DNA of 64,000 nt from Nostocaceae cyanobacterium (GTDB lineage Bacteria > Cyanobacteriota > Cyanobacteriia > Cyanobacteriales > Nostocaceae). The number at the start of each line of letters is the position of its first letter. Position 1 is the first letter of the stretch. The translations under genes and the position numbers were made by a program. Under the pieces are notes generated by a model. That model worked only from the letters and a program-made list of their open reading frames with translations, did not search any database and was not told where the DNA came from. Where the stretch lies: assembly GCA_030065825.1 (NCBI GenBank), contig JASJCY010000027.1:1-64000 (forward strand). Direction: 5' to 3'. Positions 28,118-35,204 of this stretch are shown here, piece after piece.

Positions 28118-28753
28118 ATGATTCGCGTTTTACTGGTTGACGATCAAAGTATTATCCGGGAGGGACTTTCTAGCCTTCTGGAAGCAAAACCGGATATAGA
28201 GGTAGTGGGGGAAGCAGAAAATGGTCAACAAGCGGTGGAACAGGCACTTTCCCTACAACCAGATGTGGTATTAATGGATGTGAGAATGCCAGTTATGGAT
28301 GGGGTGGCAGCTTTACGTTCTCTGCGTCAAAAGGCACCAGAAATTAAAGTATTAATACTGACAACTTTTGATGATGATGATTATATTAACCAAGCCATAC
28401 GTCAGGGTGCAAAAGGTTATTTACTTAAAGATACACCCTCGGAAGAATTAGCACAGGCAATTCGGGCAGTTCACAAAGGTTACAGCCAAATGGGACCGGG
28501 AATATTAGAAAAGGTAATGGTTGCAACTCCCTCCACTCCCCAACCAAAAATACCTCCAGAATGGGAACATTTAACACCGAGGGAAAAGGAAGTATTAGAA
28601 TTAATTGCTAAGGGGATGAATAACCGAGAAATTGCGGAAACTCTGTTTATCTCGGAACGCACGGTGAAGAATCATGTTAACAGTATATTAAGTCGGTTAA
28701 ATTTGCGCGATCGCACTCAAGCGGCTATTTTGGCGAATAGTTTGTATAAGTGA
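28118..28753 (+). CDS. NarL/FixJ-family response regulator
   Basis: This 211-residue regulator has a receiver domain (residues 1-120; DD at 7-8, phosphorylated Asp in DVVLMDVRMP, conserved Lys in GYLLKD) and a LuxR/NarL-type helix-turn-helix (about 148-210; LTPREKEVLELIAKGMNNREIA, the family signature spread over its helices). The start is the ATG giving MIRVLLVDDQ; a longer frame begins 45 bp earlier but adds no conserved residues. It pairs with the upstream kinase. The intervening minisatellite may affect their co-transcription. Confidence 0.95.
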   Translation: MIRVLLVDDQSIIREGLSSLLEAKPDIEVVGEAENGQQAVEQALSLQPDVVLMDVRMPVMDGVAALRSLRQKAPEIKVLILTTFDDDDYINQAIRQGAKGYLLKDTPSEELAQAIRAVHKGYSQMGPGILEKVMVATPSTPQPKIPPEWEHLTPREKEVLELIAKGMNNREIAETLFISERTVKNHVNSILSRLNLRDRTQAAILANSLYK

Positions 28754-28788
28754 TAACTTACAATAGTTGGGATTAGTGGAAAATCTAA

Positions 28789-28947
28789 CCTTGGAATTAA
28801 TTCCAAGGCTTATAAACAAAGTCTGATAAATCAGACTGGGAAAGGTTCTTCAATACGTTTTAAGTGATAACTTGCACCAATGTGAGAAACCGGGTTTCTA
28901 AACCAAAATGTAGGATTTTACAGGTCAATAATCTTAACAAACCCGGT
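28789..28947. repeat. Dispersed hairpin repeats
   Basis: CCTTGGAATTAATTCCAAGG (28789-28808) and AGTCTGATAAATCAGACT (28820-28837) are palindromes that recur, inverted, near 34640-34830. A further hairpin, with GAGAAACCGGGTTT paired to AAACCCGGTTTCTC (28883-28953), recurs inside MITE copy A and near 34240-34300. The first palindromes could terminate the response-regulator transcript. Confidence 0.75.
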
Positions 28948-28989
28948 TTCTCTACACGAGTGAACGAAAAAATGTGTGGGAGAGCCAAA

Positions 28990-29052
28990 ATACTTATTAC
29001 TTATTACTTATTACTTATTACTGATTACTGATTACTTATTACTTATTACTTA
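28990..29052. repeat. Heptamer repeat (TTACTTA)n
   Basis: About nine tandem copies of a 7-bp unit (ACTTATT with ACTGATT variants), ending at the stop codon of the decayed gene fragment at 29053. Confidence 0.9.
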
Positions 29053-29149
29053 TTAGGACAAACCGAAGTAGACATAATTGGCGAAATGTTCACAATTATT
29101 AAAGGCAATATTATACCTTGCGGCTTTGATGAATTCTTTAATTCTCTCA
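29053..29149 (-). pseudogene. Severed C-terminal end of a gene with an NCEHF motif
   Basis: Read on the minus strand this stretch encodes RIKEFIKAARYNIAFNNCEH followed by FANYVYFGLS and a stop. Asn-Cys-Glu-His-Phe is the hallmark of LRAT/NlpC-P60-like thiol enzymes. Removing the MITE at 29150-29401 together with one TGA target copy joins it in frame to the 126-codon gene upstream (…SEQFE|RIKEF…). It is therefore the lost tail of that gene. Confidence 0.65.
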
Positions 29150-29401
29150 GAGGTTGTTTGGAAAGTCAACAAGTATACCCGGAACCTTTCTCCAAACCTC
29201 TCTCCATAGACGCGTAAAGCCTACGGCATAGCTTTGCTTACCGCGCAGCGTGTGCTTCGCACTCAGCGGCTTCTCGTAGAGTACCTCTCTCCTTCTAGGA
29301 GAGAGGCTTTGAAACCCCACTTCCCTCGTAGGGAAGGGGGGAAAGGGGGGTTAGGTTTACGCTTGTTTTAATGTTAATAACAATACTTTTCAAACATCCT
29401 C
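29150..29401. mobile_element. MITE-like element, copy B
   Basis: A 252-bp element with ends GAGGTTGTTTG and CAAACATCCTC, flanked by TCA on both sides (29147-29149, 29402-29404). The interior carries a palindromic segment with AGCCTACGGCATAGC and the CTCTCTCC / CTTCCCTCGTAGGGAAG hairpins also found in copy A. It sits inside a minus-strand gene and supplies that gene's present last codons and stop. Confidence 0.8.
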
Positions 29402-29754
29402 TCAAATTGCTCTGAAGTTACTCGTACTTTTCCTCGTAACTCCAAACCTCTAGGTCCCCATCCCACAGAATCATCCAGTCCTGGCTTTTCACTAAGATAA
29501 TAGTGATCTGCTATTTCAGCAGAGATTTGAATTGCTGTTCTGAAAACTTGCAAAACATTGAAATCAACTAATTCAAAGCCTATTTCCTCTTGTTGTTTAT
29601 AGTGTATTTCAACTTCTCGCTTCAGCCATTCAATTGCTTTTAGTTCTGCATCTTCTGGACTTTCTCCAATTGCTGTACCCCTAAACTCTTCCCTAGTAAC
29701 CTCTGCGGAAAACAGACTATTGATGATTGGTTTAACCGTAGACCGTATGTTCAT
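29374..29754 (-). CDS. Hypothetical protein truncated by MITE insertion
   Basis: The present open frame codes for 126 residues, of which the last ten or so (RMFEKYCY and neighbours) come from the MITE. Residues 1-116 contain an acidic helical segment (GESPEDAELKAIEWLKREVEIHY) and no motif that I recognise. Before the insertion the protein would have been about 149 residues with the NCEHF tail encoded at 29053-29149, possibly an LRAT-like thiol enzyme. The catalytic histidine expected N-terminally is not obvious, so the family call is tentative. Probably non-functional now. Confidence 0.6.
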   Translation of the reverse strand: MNIRSTVKPIINSLFSAEVTREEFRGTAIGESPEDAELKAIEWLKREVEIHYKQQEEIGFELVDFNVLQVFRTAIQISAEIADHYYLSEKPGLDDSVGWGPRGLELRGKVRVTSEQFERMFEKYCY

Positions 29755-29805
29755 AATTCATGGCTATACTTACTGATTTCAGTATAAAAACAACATTCTA
29801 ATTCG

Positions 29806-31578
29806 TCACCGCAAACACCTCCTCACCGCAGCACTAATCCTATCTACCACAAAGGTCAAACCTACAAAAACTATCAAAGTTCCCAACAAACCCTGATAAT
29901 CAAAACTACTCAACTGTTCCGTTAACAACCTCCCTAAACCACCAGCACCCACTAATCCCACAATTACCGTAGCGCGAATACAAACTTCCCAACGGTACAG
30001 TATATAAGCCAAAAACCGGGGAATAGTTGCGGGTAGAACACCGTAGAGAAAAACTTGGGAGTTGCTTGCACCTAAAGCTTTGAGGGAATTTAATGGTTGT
30101 TGGTCTAAATTTTCGATGACTTCTGCCATTAACCTTCCCAGGATACCTAAATTATGTAAACCGAGAGCGATCGCACCTGGTAAAATTCCTGGAAAGAGGA
30201 CAAACAGAAATATTAATGCCCAAATTGGTTCCGGTACTGCACGGGAGAATAGTAAGATAAAGCGAGTAAATAGAAATGCTGTTTTAGTTGTGATTTTTTC
30301 TTCTCCCCTCGCTGCACAGAAGGAAAGTAAAATCCCTCCTAAACCTGCGATTGTCATTGCTAAGATAGACATGGCAAGGGTTTGTAGGGAAAGTTCAAAT
30401 AGTTTATCTACGTCAATCGACTGTGGTGGAAAAGTATCTTGAATAACTCCAATTAATAATTTTGCAGTGCGGGGTGACCAAAGTTTGCTAAAGTCCGCTT
30501 GGATGTACCAGAAAGATAAAATTAATAGGCTAAATGCACCCAGAAAGAGATGATGGGGAGATTGTTCGGGAGTATCACCATTTTCTAACCGACACCCTAT
30601 AAGGGTGCGGCTATATGAACAAAGCCTGCCTACGCAGGCTTGTATAATGTTGGTACTAGATGTTGAGATTTTTTTCTCTCTATCAACAAAGTTACGCTTT
30701 TTGAGGTTAAGGACGTTCAAATCTAAGCGACTGGGTAATTCTAAACCCTGACGCAACCACCCACTCAAAACATCGGTGACACCACTCAACAACAGTAGGG
30801 CAAATATCAACGTCCATACCTGTTCGTAACGCAAAGATTGCAAACTGAGGTGAATTTGATAACCCAATCCCCCTGCACCAATAATACCTAACACTGCTGC
30901 GGAACGGATGGAACACTCGAAGCGATAAAAGCTATAGGAAAGGAGATTGGGAAAAGCTTGGGGAATGATGCTATAAGTAAAAGCATTCAGGGGAGTCACA
31001 CCGCTATTCAGTAATGCTAATAATGGTTCCCGTGGTGTCTCGTCTAAAATTTCCGAGAAGACTTTTGCAGTAATCGCACCAAAAGGAATAGCGATCGCTA
31101 ATATTCCCACCAGGGGATCTAATCCGAAAATATTTACGAAAAATAATCCCCAAATTAGTTCATGAATTGCCCTGGGAACTGCTAAAAATGCTCGTACAAT
31201 TACATATAAATTAGGGATTTTATTACCCTTATATACAGAGTTCCACCATACCTCACTTGATAACACACCTCCGACTAAACCAATAATCACACAGAAAAAT
31301 GTCCCACACACTGCGTAAGCAAGAGTTTTTAAAGTTGCATCGAAAGTGATTAACAGAAATTCCGGGTCAAGTTGCAAAGAAAAGACAGCGAACAGAAAAC
31401 GAAAAACCAGATTCCAGCCACCAAAATTAACTAAATCACCCCTAAATACACCAGCTACCTTTAACGACCAAAAAACCGCGAAAACAAATACTAATCCCCA
31501 AAAAGTCCGCAAATTTAGAAGTAAAGGAAAATTTGGAGATTTTAAATTGGGTTCTTCTTTCTCTCCCCATCTCCCCAT
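29806..31578 (-). CDS. phnE: Fused double permease of a phosphonate/phosphite-type ABC importer
   Basis: This 590-residue inner-membrane protein consists of two PhnE-like permeases in one chain. The first domain covers about residues 20-280 and the second about 335-590, each with six or so membrane segments and an EAA-type loop (AVLGIIGAGGLGYQIH; ATVIVGLVGAGGLGRLL). With phnC and phnD upstream it forms an importer of phosphonate, phosphite or related P compounds. No C-P lyase or phosphite dehydrogenase gene is present here. Its annotated start overlaps phnC by 37 bp in a CTCCCCAT octamer repeat; the first 12 residues ([12 protein letters not shown]) derive from that repeat, so the true start may be downstream. 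Confidence 0.85.
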   Translation of the reverse strand: MGRWGEKEEPNLKSPNFPLLLNLRTFWGLVFVFAVFWSLKVAGVFRGDLVNFGGWNLVFRFLFAVFSLQLDPEFLLITFDATLKTLAYAVCGTFFCVIIGLVGGVLSSEVWWNSVYKGNKIPNLYVIVRAFLAVPRAIHELIWGLFFVNIFGLDPLVGILAIAIPFGAITAKVFSEILDETPREPLLALLNSGVTPLNAFTYSIIPQAFPNLLSYSFYRFECSIRSAAVLGIIGAGGLGYQIHLSLQSLRYEQVWTLIFALLLLSGVTDVLSGWLRQGLELPSRLDLNVLNLKKRNFVDREKKISTSSTNIIQACVGRLCSYSRTLIGCRLENGDTPEQSPHHLFLGAFSLLILSFWYIQADFSKLWSPRTAKLLIGVIQDTFPPQSIDVDKLFELSLQTLAMSILAMTIAGLGGILLSFCAARGEEKITTKTAFLFTRFILLFSRAVPEPIWALIFLFVLFPGILPGAIALGLHNLGILGRLMAEVIENLDQQPLNSLKALGASNSQVFLYGVLPATIPRFLAYILYRWEVCIRATVIVGLVGAGGLGRLLTEQLSSFDYQGLLGTLIVFVGLTFVVDRISAAVRRCLR

Positions 31579-32351
31579 CTCCCCATCTCCCCATCTTGCG
31601 GTTCAATTCTATATAATTCCTCTACCATTTCCCCCGTAACTTCCTCAACAGGTGCATCAAAAAAAATCCGTCCCTCCCTCAAACCAATTATCCGCTGAAA
31701 ATGACTAAACGCATATTCTACAACATGGAGACTACTTATGAGAGTTTTACCAGCATCCTCACTTAATTGACATAACAAATCCATAATTTCCCGACTGCGT
31801 TGGGGGTCTAAACTGGAAATGGGTTCATCAGCAAGGATAACAACAGGATTTTGGACTAAAATACGCGCGATCGCCACTCGTTGTTGTTGTCCTCCGGAAA
31901 GTCTGTCGGTACGTTCATAAAGCTTTTCGGGTATTCCTACTTTAGTTAAAGCTTTCAATGCTGTTTCTATTTCCAAGGGATAAATCAGGGACATAACAGC
32001 TTGGAAAAATGACCAGTGTCCCAATTTTCCAGCATTAACATTATGAATCACCCGCAAGTTATCTACTAAATGGAATTGTTGGTAAATTGTCCCAATTTGT
32101 CGTTGCACTTTTCGCCGTAATTTTGAATTTAGATTTGTTAGATTTCGACCGAAAATGGAAACTTCTCCTTGGGTGGGTGTTAATGTTCCATTCAGTAGAT
32201 TAATCAAAGTACTTTTACCCGCACCGCTAGAACCTACTAAAGCAACTCTTTCCCCTGGATATATTTGTAAGTTGATGTCAGTTAAAGATGGGAAACTACT
32301 AAATTTTTGAGTGACGTTTTTCAGTTCAAAAATTGGTGCTGGGGAGTTCAT
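31542..32351 (-). CDS. phnC: Phosphonate/phosphite-type ABC transporter ATPase
   Basis: This 269-residue ATPase energises import. It has Walker [10 protein letters not shown] (about residues 37-45), Q-loop, signature [13 protein letters not shown] and Walker [15 protein letters not shown], followed by the switch histidine (SSLHVVEYA). The overall pattern matches PhnC. The C-terminal tail ([16 protein letters not shown]) is encoded by an octamer repeat and is probably an extension by repeat growth. It lies between phnD and phnE, but the phnD-phnC gap is 875 bp because of a tandem duplication and a MITE. The 5' end is duplicated at 32402-32551. Confidence 0.9.
   Translation of the reverse strand: MNSPAPIFELKNVTQKFSSFPSLTDINLQIYPGERVALVGSSGAGKSTLINLLNGTLTPTQGEVSIFGRNLTNLNSKLRRKVQRQIGTIYQQFHLVDNLRVIHNVNAGKLGHWSFFQAVMSLIYPLEIETALKALTKVGIPEKLYERTDRLSGGQQQRVAIARILVQNPVVILADEPISSLDPQRSREIMDLLCQLSEDAGKTLISSLHVVEYAFSHFQRIIGLREGRIFFDAPVEEVTGEMVEELYRIEPQDGEMGRWGDGERKKNPI
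31561..31596. repeat. Octamer repeat (CTCCCCAT)n at the phnC/phnE junction
   Basis: Four to five tandem copies of an 8-bp unit encode both the end of phnC and the start of phnE in different frames. Because 8 is not a multiple of 3, each gain or loss of a unit shifts frame and changes the overlap. Confidence 0.9.
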
Positions 32352-32551
32352 AATCAGGTAATTGGTAATTGGTAATTGGTAATTGATAATTAGTAAAAAA
32401 TAACTCTTTTCCCTGGATAAAATCGTAACTTGATGTCAGTTAAGGATGGGGAATTACCAAATTTTTGAGTGACGTTTTTCAGTTCAAAAATTTATGCTGG
32501 GGAGTTCATAATCAGGTAATTGGTAATTGGTAATTGGTAATTGGTAAAAAA
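32244..32551. repeat. 158-bp tandem duplication of the phnC 5' end
   Basis: Copy 1 (32244-32401) contains the first 36 codons of phnC, its start and TTGGTAA heptamers. Copy 2 (32402-32551) repeats them with an offset of exactly 158 bp. The duplicated start codon (32507-32509) is followed by a stop after five codons (MNSPA then TAA), so copy 2 is a dead gene start. Both copies end in (TTGGTAA)n, which may have mediated the duplication. The rest of the phnD-phnC gap holds MITE copy C and no gene. Confidence 0.88.
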
Positions 32552-32925
32552 TTAAAAATGACAACACCAGATTTTCAACAGTTACAAGAGCAAATATAGC
32601 AGAAGGTAAAGGTCGTTATAACTTTAAAGACAATAAGGGTTTTCTGACTCCCTTCCCCCTCTTAAATTACCTATATTTCTCTATCTCTTGACTCTGCGTC
32701 CTCTCTCTTGAAAAGTTGCTCTTGGGGGAAACCCCGATAGACGCGCAGCGTCTTCCCGTAGGGTAGACCCCACTTTTCGCTGCGTTCTCTGCGGTTTTTT
32801 TTATTCGGTAATCTTCTACCGGAACAGGAGTAAAATGGTTAGAAGTTCTCTGAATAAAATAATTCATTGGATACGGTTGACTTATGCTCCTAATTTATTA
32901 ACTATTGAACAGCTAAATACTCTTA

Positions 32926-33101
32926 GAGGATGTTTGAAAAGTATTATATTTAACATCACAATCCTAAAAACCTAACCCCTAACCCCTTCCCTACTAGGGA
33001 AAGGGAACAGAAAAATAGGGGTTTTAAAGCCTCTGGACTAGTAGGAGAGAGGTTTACCCACAGAGGTTTTAAGTAACCTTTTGGACCCCTCAAACAACCT
33101 C
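32926..33101. mobile_element. MITE-like element, copy C
   Basis: A 176-bp element with ends GAGGATGTTTG and CAAACAACCTC, flanked by TTA on both sides (32923-32925, 33102-33104). The interior has CCCCTTCCCTACTAGGGAAAGGG and a CTCTGGACTAGTAGGAGAGAG remnant, that is, the inverse orientation of copies A and B. It lies between phnD and phnC. Confidence 0.8.
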
Positions 33102-33187
33102 TTAACCCTATTATTCATGAACTTTCACCAGAATTAAATCCTGATTAAAATTCTATCGAAAATAATCACCCCTAGTCATAATTTTTC

Positions 33188-33230
33188 CAATTACCCATTA
33201 CCAATTACCAATTACCCATTAACCAATTAC
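33188..33230. repeat. Heptamer repeat (ATTACCA)n
   Basis: Five to six degenerate ATTACCA/ATTACCC units end at the phnD stop codon. Confidence 0.85.
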
Positions 33231-34147
33231 TTAATTTTGCCAATTTGCCGACCGATTGCTTCAATTTGTTTGTAGTTTTCATTCTTGGTAGGGATGAATT
33301 TACCCGCTTGAAATAGTTCGAGAATTTCCTTTTGTTCTGGTACACTAGGGTCAAGTTTCAAGAAGGCATTTTGGACTTTAGTGACAAAATCTTTTCCATA
33401 ACGCTGCTTAACTTCTGGATTAATTACCCAATGGTAATCGTAATAAGGAGGAGTGCGCCAAATTACATCCACTTTACTTAAGTCTACTTCCTTAGATTCT
33501 ACTCGTTTCTGCCAAACTTTTTCGTTTAAAGCCCCAATTTCATAACTTCCAGCTTCCACCAATTTAATAGTTTTATCATGGTCACCAGAAAAGCCTGGTT
33601 CACCTTTAAAATCTGTGAATTTCACCCCAGCTTGTTCTAAAAAGTATTGTGGCATTAATCGTCCAGAAGTAGAAGATTCACTCCCAAAAGTAAATGTCTT
33701 TCCCTTAAGTTGCTTCAGTTCACTAATATTTTGTAATGGTTGTAAAGCTGTTTTTTTATTAGCAATAAAAACACTATGGAAACTTTCATCTACATCCCGT
33801 TGGGCGATCGCTTCAGCACCGGGTACTTGTAATCTGGCTTGTACCCCAGTCAATCCCCCAAACCACACCAAGTCCAAGTCTCCCACTTTAAAGGCTGTTA
33901 CCGCTGCCGCATAATTGGTAACAGGTTTGTATTCTACAGGTACACCCAACTCTTTCTGTAAATATGCAGATAGTTTAGTATATTGGCGTTGCAATTTCTC
34001 TGGATCTTGGTCAGGAATAGCCCCTGTGACTAAAGGTTTAACCTCTGTTTTCCCATTGGTTGTGGAAGTAGGACTAGTGTTACTCGAACAAGCAGCTAAA
34101 GGTAATAATATTACTAACAACCCTGAAATCAGAATTTTCTTTATCAT
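33227..34147 (-). CDS. phnD: Phosphonate/phosphite-type substrate-binding lipoprotein
   Basis: This 306-residue solute-binding protein captures phosphonate, phosphite or phosphate esters for the importer. It has a lipoprotein signal peptide with lipobox LAAC (cysteine near residue 20), so it is anchored on the periplasmic face of the inner membrane. The body shows the PhnD/PtxB-type fold: PDQDPEKLQRQYTKLSAYL near the N-terminus and TFGSESSTSGRLMPQYFL in the binding-loop region. It is the first gene of the phnDCE set. Ligand preference among phosphite, methylphosphonate and others cannot be read from sequence alone. Confidence 0.92.
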   Translation of the reverse strand: MIKKILISGLLVILLPLAACSSNTSPTSTTNGKTEVKPLVTGAIPDQDPEKLQRQYTKLSAYLQKELGVPVEYKPVTNYAAAVTAFKVGDLDLVWFGGLTGVQARLQVPGAEAIAQRDVDESFHSVFIANKKTALQPLQNISELKQLKGKTFTFGSESSTSGRLMPQYFLEQAGVKFTDFKGEPGFSGDHDKTIKLVEAGSYEIGALNEKVWQKRVESKEVDLSKVDVIWRTPPYYDYHWVINPEVKQRYGKDFVTKVQNAFLKLDPSVPEQKEILELFQAGKFIPTKNENYKQIEAIGRQIGKIK

Positions 34148-34477
34148 TGAACCTATGTTTATTTTTATCCAGGATAAAATTTTACAATAGTTATTAATAT
34201 TTAGTCAGTTTCAGTTACAAATATTTCCTCATCAATGCTGGAAAAACCGGGTTTTTATCGGTAGAGTATCGAACATTTTCGTATTTAGTTGATGAAAAAC
34301 CCAGTTTCTCCCTACACCCATAGACTTAATATCCCTCTCCTAAGAAATCGCAAGGTTTCTTTACATCCATAAGGGGCGATCGCCACTGAACAGCTTCTGT
34401 GACTCTCCGAATTCAAGCAATAATTAAATCAGCCGGATTAAGCAGAAGAAAAAAATGGTTGGTATTGATTAATTAAA

Positions 34478-34627
34478 CTAATTAGATGCAATAGCTTGAT
34501 ATTTCTGGTTAATCAAACGAAACCCAGCAAATTCTAAATTGTCTGGTGAAAACCAAAAATATTCGTGGGTGCTAAATCTATCTTGGTAAAGGTCTTTTTT
34601 CAGGGTTTTATCAGGATAATATTGCAT
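34478..34627 (-). pseudogene. C-terminal fragment of a Uma2-family (DUF820) nuclease-like protein
   Basis: A 49-codon frame reads MQYYPDKTLKKDLY, then STHEYFWFSPDNLEFAGFRL and a stop. The Y..F..P..LEF.GFRL pattern is the C-terminal strand set of Uma2/DUF820 proteins, which are very abundant in cyanobacteria and related to restriction-endonuclease folds. The N-terminal catalytic half is missing; hairpin repeats adjoin the break at about 34630. Confidence 0.6.
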
Positions 34628-34640
34628 TTAGCCCACTTCC

Positions 34641-34910
34641 CCACCTTGAAATAAATTTCAAGGAACCTACAAACGAAGTACGTTAAAACTCATAACTTGC
34701 ACCAATGTCGTTGAGCCTCACAACCCACCTTGAAATAAATTTCAAGGAACCAATAAACGAAGTACGTTAAAACGTACTGAAAACTTTGCCCAGTCTGATT
34801 TATCAGACTTTGTTTATCAGCCTGGGAATTTATTCCTAGGTGGACATTTGGACTAATTGAGAATGGTGCAAGTTATCAGTTAAAACGTACTGAAAACATT
34901 GCCCAGTGTG
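34641..34910. repeat. Tandem and inverted dispersed repeats
   Basis: A 50-bp segment with CCTTGAAATAAATTTCAAGG occurs twice with an 84-bp period (34641-34690, 34725-34774). It is followed by AGTCTGATTTATCAGACT and CCTGGGAATTTATTCCTAGG palindromes and by two copies of AAAACGTACTGAAAAC. The same family lies inverted near 28789-28880. The 1.06-kb gap 34148-35204 also has a hairpin pair with AAACCGGGTTTTT near 34245 and no intact gene. Confidence 0.8.
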
Positions 34911-35204
34911 TAAGCTACAACCCAACCTAGGAAAAGTTAAGTTTTTAGCCGTTGGGAGTATAACTGTGGATGATGCACAACAGCGATCGCACATTTTTCC
35001 CCTAACTCCTAACTCCTTCCCAAGGGTGATCTCTTTCGGTGTATATTGTAAGGGCACGGCGTCTGTAAGGTTACTTTATACACTGAGAAATTATGGATGC
35101 CGTGCCCCTACCGGAACATTTATTTTTTGGTGTTCTTGAAAAAGGAAAGGGCACCAGGGAAGAGAAGGAAAGCCCAAATTCTCAATTCTTCCCTAAAGCC
35201 TTTT

